Positions 1-6,285 of a stretch of 7,627 bases of DNA are shown in pieces (position 1 is the stretch's first letter; every line of letters starts with the position of its first letter). Position numbers and translations under genes: made by a program. Origin of the DNA: an uncultured Bacillota bacterium (GTDB lineage Bacteria; Bacillota_I; Bacilli_A; Erysipelotrichales; Erysipelotrichaceae); the NCBI GenBank assembly GCA_946619805.1, contig CAMOMM010000041.1:1-7627 (forward strand), read 5' to 3'. The notes beneath the pieces were generated by a model. That model was not told the DNA's origin. It made no database searches and saw only the letters and a list, made by a program, of their open reading frames with translations.

Positions 1-1390
1 GTTCAGTAAGATCAACTTCAACTTTATATCTGTTCTTTAACTTGTTGACGATGACATCAATGTGCTGGTCACCGATACCGTATAATACCAGTTCTCTGGT
101 CTCGGTATTGTTGACAACCTGGCAGGACAGATCTTCTTCACGGATCTTGGCCAGACCTGAAGACATCTTGTCTTCATCGTTCTTTGACTTAGGCCAGATA
201 GCCTTTCCAAGCATGCCGCTTGGGAATACGATCTTAGGCATTTCAATCGGATTTGCCTTGGTAGCCAGTGTTTCATTGGTTTCGGAATACTGCAGCTTTA
301 ACAGGGCACCGATATCGCCAGCGTATAACTTGCTGACCTTTTCCTGGTTCTTGCCTCTGAGGACTACGATTGAACCGATCTTTTCGTTTTCACCCTGGTT
401 GACGTTGAATGCCGGAGTTTCGGCAGTCAGAACACCGGAGATGACCTTGACTAATGAGATCTGAGCAAATGAGTCATTGATTGTCTTGAATACGAAGGCA
501 ACAAACGGTCCGTCAGGATCTACTTTGACTTCGATTTCCTCACCCTTGCCGTTTACAGCCTTGTAGCTGACCTTGTCAGCAGCTAAGGCATAGTTGCACA
601 GAGCATCAAGCAATGTGTCGATGCCGACATACTTGGTTGCGCTTCCGCATAAGATAGGTCTGATGGTGCCATGCAGTAAGCCATTGCCCAGACCCTGAAT
701 GATTTCTTCATCAGTGAACGGTTCTTCCATTAAGAACTTTTCAGTCAAAGCGTCGTCAGTCATGGCAACTGCTTCGATCAGGATGCTGTAGGCTTCTTCA
801 ACCTTGTCAACAAGGTTTGCCGGAATATCGGCTTCCTTGCCGTTGATGACTGCCTTCTTTGACAGAACGTGTACAACACCTGTAACCTTACCGCCTTCAA
901 CTACCGGTAATACAACCGGAACAGCCTTGCAGCGTCTTTCCAGTTCAGCTACTACCTTGTCATAGTCGGCGTTTTCTTCATCACATCTGGTGACAAAGAA
1001 GAACAGAGGCATGTTTTTCTCAAGGCATGTACGGTATGCCTTCATGGTGCCTGATTCAACACCGTCCTTGGCAGAGACAACGATCAGAGCATTGTCAGCT
1101 ACTGCCGTTGCGGCTACCTGTTCACCTGAGAAGTCCAGATAACCCGGGGTATCCAGGAAGTTGATCTTCTGGCCTTTCCATTCAACAGGAACTACATGTG
1201 AGTAAACTGACATTCCACGCTTAACTTCTTCGCTATCGCTATCAATAATACTGTTTCCATCTACTGATTTGCCAAAACGGTCAGTGATCTTATTATTGAA
1301 AAGGATCGATTCCAGAACTTCAGTTTTTCCTGAACCTGTATGTCCTAAGACAACAACGTTCTTAATGTTTTTTGTTTCGTAATCTTTCAT
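1..1390 (-). CDS. EF-G-like translational GTPase (EF-G paralogue), C-terminus beyond window
   Basis: This is the N-terminal 463 residues of an EF-G-family GTPase (full EF-G is about 690), so domains IV and V lie outside the left edge. Visible are the P-loop GHTGSGKT (residues 16-23), a switch I segment KRGMS (57-61, where EF-G has RGIT), G3 DTPGYLDF (80-87), the G4 position TRCD (134-137) and a G5-like CGSA (248-251). EF-G-like domain II and domain III follow, the latter with a GIGDQHIDVIV stretch matching EF-G GMGELHLEVIV. EF-G catalyses translocation on the ribosome in the cytoplasm. This copy instead resembles the EF-G2/EF-G-like paralogue group, because canonical EF-G has DTPGH and NKxD. 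The start ATG has AAGGAG seven nt upstream (1398-1403). It is 13 nt downstream of the ankyrin gene, so the two are probably cotranscribed. The role of such paralogues is largely unknown. A TetM-like protection role is possible but not shown. Confidence 0.9.
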   Translation of the reverse strand, partial: MKDYETKNIKNVVVLGHTGSGKTEVLESILFNNKITDRFGKSVDGNSIIDSDSEEVKRGMSVYSHVVPVEWKGQKINFLDTPGYLDFSGEQVAATAVADNALIVVSAKDGVESGTMKAYRTCLEKNMPLFFFVTRCDEENADYDKVVAELERRCKAVPVVLPVVEGGKVTGVVHVLSKKAVINGKEADIPANLVDKVEEAYSILIEAVAMTDDALTEKFLMEEPFTDEEIIQGLGNGLLHGTIRPILCGSATKYVGIDTLLDALCNYALAADKVSYKAVNGKGEEIEVKVDPDGPFVAFVFKTINDSFAQISLVKVISGVLTAETPAFNVNQGENEKIGSIVVLRGKNQEKVSKLYAGDIGALLKLQYSETNETLATKANPIEMPKIVFPSGMLGKAIWPKSKNDEDKMSSGLAKIREEDLSCQVVNNTETRELVLYGIGDQHIDVIVNKLKNRYKVEVDLTE

Positions 1391-1403
1391 TTCCCTTCTC
1401 CTT

Positions 1404-2075
1404 CTATCTTAATTGATCTTCTATATCCGGATTGTGATGTCTGGTCACATAGTAATCATATGCTCTTCTGCCATCACTATCTGTAATATCCTTATCTGCC
1501 CCATGCTGCAGTAACTGCTGCACCAGGATATCGTAGCCGGCATAGGCTACTCTCATCAGAGCCGTACAGCCCATTCTGTCCTGAACATTTACATCAGCCT
1601 TACGGGCCAGAAGCACGTCAATTACATTGATCGCACCGGCACTGCAGGCTTCCATCAGAGCGGTTCTGCCCTTGATGTCCTGCTGATTGATGTTGGCTCC
1701 GCTTCTTAACAGGGCTCGTACGATTCCTTCATACCCCATGAATGAAGCTCTCATCAGGGAAGTGCTTCCCTCTTCATCAGCTGCATTGACATCAGCACCC
1801 GCTTCTATCAGCATTTCCACTACTTCCTCATGGCCTTTCTTGGCCGCTCCCATGATCGGAGTCTTGAGGTTTTCGTCAACGGCGTTGACATCGGCCCCCG
1901 CATCCAGCAGCAGCTGAGTTACCTGCTTGCGCCCTCTTCTGGTACAGCGCATCAGAGCGGTTCTCTTTTCTTCATTTCTTACATCAACATCGATTCCGTC
2001 TGCCAGCATTGCCTTGACAACGTTGACATCGCCGACTGTTGCAGCCTCAAGGAATCTGTTCTCTAACTGACCCAT
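1404..2075 (-). CDS. ankyrin-repeat protein, six repeats
   Basis: This 223-residue protein consists almost entirely of about six ankyrin repeats with a 33-residue period. Repeat starts read TALMR, TPIMG, TSLMR, TALME and TALMR, and inner segments end in GADVN- or KADVN-type loops. The first repeat (residues about 4-37) is degenerate, as is usual for an N-cap. The last ~20 residues form a polar cap. No signal peptide or membrane segment is visible, so it should be cytoplasmic. Ankyrin arrays are protein-binding scaffolds without catalytic activity, and the partner cannot be read from the sequence. An in-frame TTG nine nt further upstream overlaps the AGGAGG ribosome site. ATG at 2075, with 9 nt spacing, is therefore chosen. 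The gene is first in an operon with the EF-G-like GTPase, which makes that protein or the ribosome a candidate partner (inference). An attenuator-like leader precedes it. Confidence 0.92.
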   Translation of the reverse strand: MGQLENRFLEAATVGDVNVVKAMLADGIDVDVRNEEKRTALMRCTRRGRKQVTQLLLDAGADVNAVDENLKTPIMGAAKKGHEEVVEMLIEAGADVNAADEEGSTSLMRASFMGYEGIVRALLRSGANINQQDIKGRTALMEACSAGAINVIDVLLARKADVNVQDRMGCTALMRVAYAGYDILVQQLLQHGADKDITDSDGRRAYDYYVTRHHNPDIEDQLR

Positions 2076-2084
2076 GATGATCAA

Positions 2085-2090
2085 CCTCCT
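2085..2090 (-). promoter_or_regulatory. ribosome binding site of the ankyrin gene
   Basis: A perfect AGGAGG on the minus strand lies nine nt before ATG at 2075. It settles the start: the longer frame beginning at TTG (2082-2084) would start right against this site and could not use it. Confidence 0.85.
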
Positions 2091-2110
2091 GTCTTGGATC
2101 GTTAAGTTTT

Positions 2111-2136
2111 AAAAAGGTGCTCACAAAAAAGCACCT
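2111..2136 (-). terminator. terminator-like hairpin in the leader of the ankyrin/EF-G operon
   Basis: Read on the minus strand, AGGTGCT (2136-2130) pairs with AGCACCT (2121-2115) over seven base pairs around an eight-nt loop. Four further U residues follow (2114-2111). On the plus strand no T-run follows, so it is directional. It sits between the predicted promoter (2284-2312) and the ankyrin start at 2075, where it would stop most transcripts unless relieved. The stem is short and the U-tract modest, so it could be weak. No recognisable minus-strand gene other than the 31-codon ORF ends here, which argues for a leader attenuator over an ordinary gene-end terminator. Confidence 0.55.
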
Positions 2137-2143
2137 GAGAATT

Positions 2144-2239
2144 TCATGATATTAAATTAACCACCATCAAGGTGGCAAAATCCCCCAAAACATTACTGTC
2201 TTCGGATACATGTGATTCAGTAACAAAAATCTTCTTCAT
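2144..2239 (-). CDS. possible 31-residue leader peptide ORF
   Basis: An ATG at 2239 opens a 31-codon frame beginning MKKIFVTESHV and ending NLIS, with TGA at 2144-2146. A weak AGGT lies eight nt before the ATG. The frame starts about 38 nt inside the transcript predicted from the promoter at 2284-2312. Its stop codon lies seven nt before the terminator-like stem at 2111-2136, and its codons span the CCACC/GGTGG hairpin at 2160-2176. I do not recognise the peptide, and it has no clear membrane segment or repeated codons. The placement resembles leader ORFs of ribosome-mediated attenuators, but an ORF this short can occur by chance. Confidence 0.3.
   Translation of the reverse strand: MKKIFVTESHVSEDSNVLGDFATLMVVNLIS
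2160..2176 (-). promoter_or_regulatory. small hairpin in the operon leader
   Basis: On the minus strand GCCACC pairs with GGTGGT (five canonical pairs plus one G-U) around a five-nt loop. Its first arm also contains CACCT (2174-2170), which can pair with AGGTG (2136-2132) in the first arm of the downstream terminator-like stem. The two pairings cannot form together, so this could act as a terminator/antiterminator switch. The competing helix is only five pairs, so the reading is tentative. Confidence 0.35.
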
Positions 2240-2283
2240 AACGTATTACCTGTCGATTAATCTGCTGAAAAATCCTCACCAAT

Positions 2284-2312
2284 ATTCTACTCATTTTTAC
2301 TGTTTCGTGCAA
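2284..2312 (-). promoter_or_regulatory. predicted sigma-A promoter for the ankyrin/EF-G operon
   Basis: On the minus strand TTGCAC (2312-2307) and TAGAAT (2289-2284) are separated by exactly 17 nt. The -10 element matches the consensus at five of six positions, while the -35 matches only in TTG. Transcription would begin near 2277, giving a leader of about 200 nt before the ankyrin start. The promoter is divergent from, and about 10 bp from, the plus-strand promoter at 2322-2351. Confidence 0.5.
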
Positions 2313-2321
2313 CCCTTATTA

Positions 2322-2351
2322 TTGATTATTTACTGTCAATACTGCTACAAT
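2322..2351 (+). promoter_or_regulatory. predicted sigma-A promoter for the nucleotidyltransferase
   Basis: TTGATT (2322-2327) and TACAAT (2346-2351) are separated by 18 nt. TGC directly precedes the -10 box, making an extended -10. Transcription would start near 2358, just before the GGAGG ribosome site at 2367-2371, so the 5' leader is short. Confidence 0.6.
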
Positions 2352-2382
2352 AAAGGTAATAAAAACGGAGGTATAAATAACA

Positions 2383-3285
2383 ATGACTAATCCTGTTCTG
2401 GTAATTTTGGCTGCCGGTTTAGGCAGCAGATACGGCGGTTTGAAACAGATCGACGTCGTAGGCAACAACGGTGAGAGCATCATTGACTTCTCCATGTTTG
2501 ACGCCATGAGAGCCGGCTTCAAGAAAGTCGTTCTGATCATCAGACCTGAACACGAAGAACTCTTTGACATCCAGATCGCCAACAAGATCAGACCGTTTAT
2601 GGAAGTGGAATATGCTTTCCAGAGCGTTACTGACCTGCCTGAAGGCTTCAGCTGTCCGGAAGGAAGAACCAAACCTTGGGGAACTGTTCATGCCCTTCTG
2701 GCAACTAGAGGACATGTCGACGAACCATTTGCCATCATCAACGCTGACGACTTCTATGGCCGCGAAGCATTTGAGATCATGTACAGATTCCTGACCGAAA
2801 AAGTTGAAGACAACAAGTTCTCAATGGTCGGCTATCAGCTGTCCAATACCCTGACTGAAAACGGCACCGTAACCAGAGGTGTCTGTGATCTGGAAAACGG
2901 CTTCCTCTCCAAGATCGTGGAAACCAAGCAGATCAAGAAGGTCGGCGACGATGCCTATTCTGTAGATGATGAAGGAAATGAAACTCTGCTTCCTCCTGGA
3001 TATGTATCAATGAATTTCTGGGGCTTCACCCCTGCCATCTATGACCTGATGGATGAAAAGTTTGTCAGATTCCTGGAAGGCAATATTGAAGTTCCTAAGT
3101 CAGAGTATGTAATCCCTACAGCCATCGGTGAACTGATCAACGAAGGAAAGATCAGTGTTGAGGTTCTGGGAACCAATGCAGAATGGTTCGGTGTAACCTA
3201 TCCTCAGGATAAGGAAAACGTCATCAGAAAGATTGCTTCCTACAAGGTACAGGGCGAATACCCTTACGATCTCTGGAAGAAGTAA
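2383..3285 (+). CDS. NDP-sugar pyrophosphorylase-like nucleotidyltransferase
   Basis: This 300-residue cytoplasmic protein has the nucleotidyltransferase (GT-A) fold signature. The N-terminal LAAGLGSRYGGLKQ (residues 9-22) is a compact version of the GxGxR...PK nucleotide-binding loop, with K21 as the likely catalytic lysine. KPWGTVHALL (97-106) fits the nucleobase-contacting region, and NADDFYG (120-126) carries the metal-binding aspartate. The family transfers a nucleoside monophosphate from an NTP to a sugar-phosphate or related alcohol phosphate. The substrate of this GLGSRYGG subgroup is not established, so no symbol is given. It is not clearly GalU or RmlA, which have longer loops (GxGTR...PK). 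The start ATG has GGAGG 11 nt upstream. The gene is monocistronic, with its own promoter and a strong terminator, and no sugar-pathway or phosphotransferase gene lies next to it. Confidence 0.88.
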   Translation: MTNPVLVILAAGLGSRYGGLKQIDVVGNNGESIIDFSMFDAMRAGFKKVVLIIRPEHEELFDIQIANKIRPFMEVEYAFQSVTDLPEGFSCPEGRTKPWGTVHALLATRGHVDEPFAIINADDFYGREAFEIMYRFLTEKVEDNKFSMVGYQLSNTLTENGTVTRGVCDLENGFLSKIVETKQIKKVGDDAYSVDDEGNETLLPPGYVSMNFWGFTPAIYDLMDEKFVRFLEGNIEVPKSEYVIPTAIGELINEGKISVEVLGTNAEWFGVTYPQDKENVIRKIASYKVQGEYPYDLWKK

Positions 3286-3301
3286 TACGGATATAACAGT
3301 T

Positions 3302-3326
3302 AAAAAGCTCCGCGAGGAGCTTTTTT
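3302..3326. terminator. bidirectional intrinsic terminator
   Basis: AGCTCC and GGAGCT form a six-pair stem closed by a GCGA (GNRA) tetraloop. It is flanked by a run of A on the left and six T on the right, so it works on both strands. It ends the nucleotidyltransferase gene from the left and the acetyltransferase-to-aminopeptidase operon from the right, whose stop codon is only nine nt away. Confidence 0.92.
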
Positions 3327-3334
3327 CTTTATCT

Positions 3335-4639
3335 TCAGTCAAGTATGACGATCTTATCGTGATCAAGTACAACGGCACAGCTGTAGAACCGTGATAAGGC
3401 ATCGATCATGTAGTCCACATCCCTGGTGCCTCCGGTTTCAAAACATGAGTGCATGGCCAGCTGCGGCAATCCGATATCAACAGCCATTGAAGGAATGTTG
3501 AAACTGGCGATTGACGCCTGTGTACCCCCGCCTCTGACATCTGAACGGTTGGCAAAGAACTGATATGGAGCGTTGCCTCTTTCACACATTTCCTTCATCA
3601 CCGCTTCAGATACGGCATCGGTGACATAACTCTGGGCAGCGTGTCTTTTTATGACTATTCCCTTATTCATGTAGCAGCGGTTACCCTGGTCGTAGTATTC
3701 AGGGTGATTCGGATGAACAGCGTGGGCATTGTCGGCGCTTACCATAAAGGAGTTGGACAGAATCGCTCTGATCCGGGCATCACCGTATGAGAATGAGGCA
3801 AATACTCTGGTGATGACATCCTGTAAGAAGGTAGAGCCCATTCCCTGTCTGGTCCTGCTGCCGACTTCCTCATTGTCAAAGACGGCAAATATATCCACTG
3901 CCCTGGCAGACTCTGATTTTCGGAAAGCCTGCAGAGAAGTATAGGCACATGCCAGATCATCCAGACGCGGGGCACTGATGAATTCCTGATCCTGACCCCA
4001 GATGTAGCCTGGTTCCCTCAGGTACATAAACAGATCGTAACTGATCACATCCTTCTTATCTATTCCCAGCTTGTCAGCGATCTTTTCATTCAGGAAGTCC
4101 CCTCCCTTTTCCAAACCGACCAGCGGGATCATATCAGTCTGCGGATTCCATTTGTATCCGCTGTTGATCTCACGGTTCTGATGAATGGCAACATTAGGGA
4201 TCATGGCCAGATTCTCATCAAAGTCAATGAGCTTGCTGGTAAGAGTTCCGTTTTCCCTGACGATTACTCTTCCGGCAGCTGACAGCGGTCTGTCCAGCCA
4301 TACCGGCAGAATCGCACCGCCATAAACCTCAACGTTCAGTCGGCTGTAGTGAGGATCGTTTAGATCTGCTACCGGCTTGATCTTGAATGTCGGTGAATCG
4401 GAATGTGAGGCAACGATGTTGATCGATCTGACCTGATCTGATTCAGGGACCTTGAAAGCTATGATACTGGTGTTGTTTCTTTTTACATAATAACTGTGAT
4501 TATCTTCTATCTTCCAGTTTTCATTTTCATAAAGTTCAGTGAAGCCATCTTCCTGCAGCTGTTTTTCCATTAAGGCAACAGCATGAAAGACACTATGGCA
4601 TCCATTAAGAAACTCAACCATTTTTTCAGCATTACTCAT
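3335..4639 (-). CDS. apeB: M18 family aminopeptidase
   Basis: This 434-residue protein is a full-length M18 metallopeptidase (aspartyl/aminopeptidase I type), which removes N-terminal residues from peptides in the cytoplasm using two metal ions. The expected ligands are all present: H79 and D81 in ASHSDSP, D227 in RLDD, E257/E258 in FDNEEVGS, D303 in SADNAHAVHP, and H397 in LAMHSCFETGG. The RSDVRGGGT segment (366-373) is also typical. I chose ATG 4639 because AAAGGAG lies seven nt upstream; a frame extended 12 codons upstream has no comparable site. The start overlaps the end of the trmR-like gene by eight nt, implying translational coupling. It is last in its operon, just before the terminator. 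Residue preference (Asp/Glu or broader) cannot be read from the sequence, and the symbol follows common usage for bacterial M18 enzymes. Confidence 0.94.
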   Translation of the reverse strand: MSNAEKMVEFLNGCHSVFHAVALMEKQLQEDGFTELYENENWKIEDNHSYYVKRNNTSIIAFKVPESDQVRSINIVASHSDSPTFKIKPVADLNDPHYSRLNVEVYGGAILPVWLDRPLSAAGRVIVRENGTLTSKLIDFDENLAMIPNVAIHQNREINSGYKWNPQTDMIPLVGLEKGGDFLNEKIADKLGIDKKDVISYDLFMYLREPGYIWGQDQEFISAPRLDDLACAYTSLQAFRKSESARAVDIFAVFDNEEVGSRTRQGMGSTFLQDVITRVFASFSYGDARIRAILSNSFMVSADNAHAVHPNHPEYYDQGNRCYMNKGIVIKRHAAQSYVTDAVSEAVMKEMCERGNAPYQFFANRSDVRGGGTQASIASFNIPSMAVDIGLPQLAMHSCFETGGTRDVDYMIDALSRFYSCAVVLDHDKIVILD

Positions 4640-5252
4640 TTGTTTTCTCCTTTCTGGCGGCAACCAGCACGCCATCTCCTATCTTAAGATAAGTGCACCG
4701 GTAATCCGGATTGCTCATCATCTTTTTAACAAATTCATCCAGTTTTTCGACCAGCGGTTTCAAACGGCGTGATCTGATCAGTTCCGGATGTTCAATGAAA
4801 CCATGAAACCAGACATCATCAATAATGAAATATCCGGCAGGATTGAGATTCTTTTCAAATCTTTCAAACAGCCGCTGGTTATGCGCCTTAGGCCCGTCAA
4901 GAAAGATGACATCAAATTTCTCATCCGTTTCGTATTCCCTGGCATTGGTCAGGATGGCATTGATCCTGTCAGAGAAACCGCACTTTTCAATATTGTCCCT
5001 GGCCTGGCGGTATCTTTCCTCATCCTGCTCCAAAGTCATTATTTTCAGCTGTGGGTTATGATGAGCCATCATGATCGAACTGTAGCCGACAGCCGTACCG
5101 ACTTCCAGCAGTGTTCTGATCTGATGCTTCTGAAGGAAATCACACAGATAATCCAACCCTTCATCCTCCATTATGGGAACCCTCTCCCGCAATGCCTTTT
5201 CCTTTATTTCCGCAATGATCTGTTCACGCGTCATGTCTGTATTGTATACCAT
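4632..5252 (-). CDS. trmR: SAM-dependent O-methyltransferase, tRNA 5-hydroxyuridine methyltransferase (TrmR/YrrM) type
   Basis: This 206-residue class I methyltransferase aligns well with my memory of Bacillus subtilis TrmR (YrrM). That enzyme methylates 5-hydroxyuridine at tRNA wobble position 34 to give mo5U. Shared landmarks are VPIMEDEG (25-32), the SAM loop LEVGTAVGYSS (49-59), the acidic TLEQD (73-77), FLDG (118-121) with a metal-ligand aspartate, and a NPDY...GDG C-terminus (181-194). The second putative metal position reads DD (145-146) where TrmR has DN. Length is close to the family's ~215. ATG 5252 has AGGT and AAGGG upstream, whereas the internal ATG six codons later has no ribosome site. 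It follows ybaK by 21 nt and overlaps the aminopeptidase start. A small-molecule catechol-type O-methyltransferase is the alternative reading, but the N- and C-terminal motifs favour the tRNA enzyme. Confidence 0.82.
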   Translation of the reverse strand: MVYNTDMTREQIIAEIKEKALRERVPIMEDEGLDYLCDFLQKHQIRTLLEVGTAVGYSSIMMAHHNPQLKIMTLEQDEERYRQARDNIEKCGFSDRINAILTNAREYETDEKFDVIFLDGPKAHNQRLFERFEKNLNPAGYFIIDDVWFHGFIEHPELIRSRRLKPLVEKLDEFVKKMMSNPDYRCTYLKIGDGVLVAARKEKTNE

Positions 5253-5273
5253 GTTTACCTGCCCTTCAATTGA

Positions 5274-5747
5274 TCAGTCCGTCAGCTCAGCCAGTGAAAA
5301 ATCAATGGCCTTGCGCAGCTGATCAAGTGATATTTCCACCTGAAAGCCGATCTTTCCGGCTGAGAAGATGATGGTGTCAAACAGAATGGCTGATTCATCT
5401 ATCGTAGTGGTAAAGAACTTCTTCATTCCTATCGGTGAACAGCCGCCATGTATATATCCCGTTAAAGGAAGCAGCTCTCTGCTTTTTATCATTTCAATGC
5501 TCTTTTCGCCTACGGCCTTAGCCGCTTTTTTCAGATTGAGTTCACTGCTTACGGGTATGACGAAAACGTAATGTTCATGACTGGCTCCGACGGTTACCAG
5601 AGTCTTGAACACTTTTTCGGGATCTTCGCCGATTAATTCAGCCACCTGAGTACCGCTTAATGCCGTATCAGCCGGATAGGTGTGCTCCCCGAACTGAATA
5701 TCCAGTGAGTCAAGCAGACGCATGACATTGGTTCTTTCCTTTTTCAT
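5274..5747 (-). CDS. ybaK: Cys-tRNA(Pro)/aminoacyl-tRNA deacylase, YbaK/EbsC family
   Basis: This 157-residue protein matches YbaK in length and motifs. YbaK is a stand-alone editing domain that hydrolyses cysteine mischarged onto tRNA-Pro by prolyl-tRNA synthetase. It carries the invariant lysine in VFKTLV (K48), the VIPVSSELNLKKAAKA region (64-79) and the hallmark GYIHGGCSPIGMKK (97-110) that shapes the substrate pocket. It acts in the cytoplasm alongside ProRS. The start ATG overlaps the stop of the acetyltransferase gene (ATGA, four nt), with an AAGGG site about 10 nt upstream inside that gene. The two are therefore translationally coupled. The next gene downstream is the trmR-like tRNA methyltransferase, giving two consecutive tRNA-directed enzymes. 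Confidence 0.93.
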   Translation of the reverse strand: MKKERTNVMRLLDSLDIQFGEHTYPADTALSGTQVAELIGEDPEKVFKTLVTVGASHEHYVFVIPVSSELNLKKAAKAVGEKSIEMIKSRELLPLTGYIHGGCSPIGMKKFFTTTIDESAILFDTIIFSAGKIGFQVEISLDQLRKAIDFSLAELTD

Positions 5748-6250
5748 CTTATCTTCACCCTTGTATAATAGATCTCATCGTCTTCATGGTCGATCCAGGC
5801 TCCATTGGCCAGCATCGCCTTCAGAGAAGCCGTGTTATATCGGAAGCATGACATGTATACGGTATCTTCCCTGACAATGTCTTTGGCCTTTTCCAGGGTC
5901 AGCTTAAGCCCATTGGTGCCATAATGACGGTTGCGGAACTCTCTGATGATTCCAAAGCCGATGTGCCCGCTTCCTTCACTGAGGACCTCATTGAGATAAT
6001 GTCTGATCTTAAACAGACCGACAACCGTATCGTCATCCCACAGGAAGAAATAGCTCTGGGGAACATGGCCGGGTTTCAGGTTTACTCCTCTGCCTTCATT
6101 CAGCATCCGGGGAATGCCCAGTCTGCAGAAAGCGGCATAGCTCATCAGTGCAAAACGGTTTTCAAAGCCGTTTTCAAACAGAGGCATCTTTCTTATTGCC
6201 TCGTAAAGCTTTTCTGAATCCTGTTGACACGGTTCCCTTAATTCCAGCAT
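5744..6250 (-). CDS. GNAT family N-acetyltransferase (COG3981-like)
   Basis: This 168-residue cytoplasmic protein has the GNAT acetyl-CoA fold. The best evidence is the stretch VVGLFKIRHYLNE (77-89), then SGHIGFGIIREFRNR (94-108), then HYGTNGL (109-115) as motif A. The pattern VxGxxxIRHYLNE...GHIGYxIRPxxR belongs to the predicted acetyltransferase group COG3981. In motif A the RxxGxG/A loop reads RHYGTN, so its last small residue is Asn, a mild deviation. A C-terminal FRYNTASLKAMLANGAW (136-152) is the usual N-x-x-S helix. Start choice: the ribosome site GGAG (6258-6261) is only one nt from the upstream ATG at 6256 but seven nt from ATG 6250, so the latter is used. It is the first gene of the four-gene run and overlaps ybaK by four nt. 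The substrate is unknown. Confidence 0.88.
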   Translation of the reverse strand: MLELREPCQQDSEKLYEAIRKMPLFENGFENRFALMSYAAFCRLGIPRMLNEGRGVNLKPGHVPQSYFFLWDDDTVVGLFKIRHYLNEVLSEGSGHIGFGIIREFRNRHYGTNGLKLTLEKAKDIVREDTVYMSCFRYNTASLKAMLANGAWIDHEDDEIYYTRVKIR

Positions 6251-6257
6251 TGCCATT

Positions 6258-6261
6258 CTCC
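6258..6261 (-). promoter_or_regulatory. ribosome binding site deciding the acetyltransferase start
   Basis: The AAGGAG core (GGAG at 6261-6258) leaves one nt to the first in-frame ATG (6256) and seven nt to the second (6250). Only the second has workable spacing, shortening the protein by two residues. Confidence 0.75.
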
Positions 6262-6285
6262 TTTTTCCATTCTAAACCAAAACAG

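Noticed and set aside
42..464. A 140-codon plus-strand frame opposite the EF-G-like gene.
   Set aside because: It lies antisense to a well-conserved EF-G coding region, so it is a mirror frame without its own ribosome site or family motifs.
2082..2084. TTG as an alternative start of the ankyrin protein (adds three residues).
   Set aside because: It abuts the AGGAGG ribosome site with no spacing, while ATG 2075 has 9 nt spacing.
2334..2339. Perfect TTGACA on the minus strand as -35 for the ankyrin operon.
   Set aside because: No acceptable -10 hexamer lies 16-19 nt downstream. The TTGCAC/TAGAAT pair has a better -10 and spacing.
2172..2390. A 72-codon plus-strand frame across the divergent intergenic region.
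   Set aside because: It runs through both predicted promoters, lacks a good ribosome site, overlaps the nucleotidyltransferase start and has low-complexity, promoter-like composition.
4788..5273. A 161-codon plus-strand frame opposite the methyltransferase.
   Set aside because: It is antisense to the SAM-binding and metal motifs of the TrmR-like gene and shows no independent signals.
6266..6271. TAGAAT on the minus strand as a -10 box for the acetyltransferase operon.
   Set aside because: No -35 at proper spacing, and the transcript would start at the ribosome site itself, leaving no leader.
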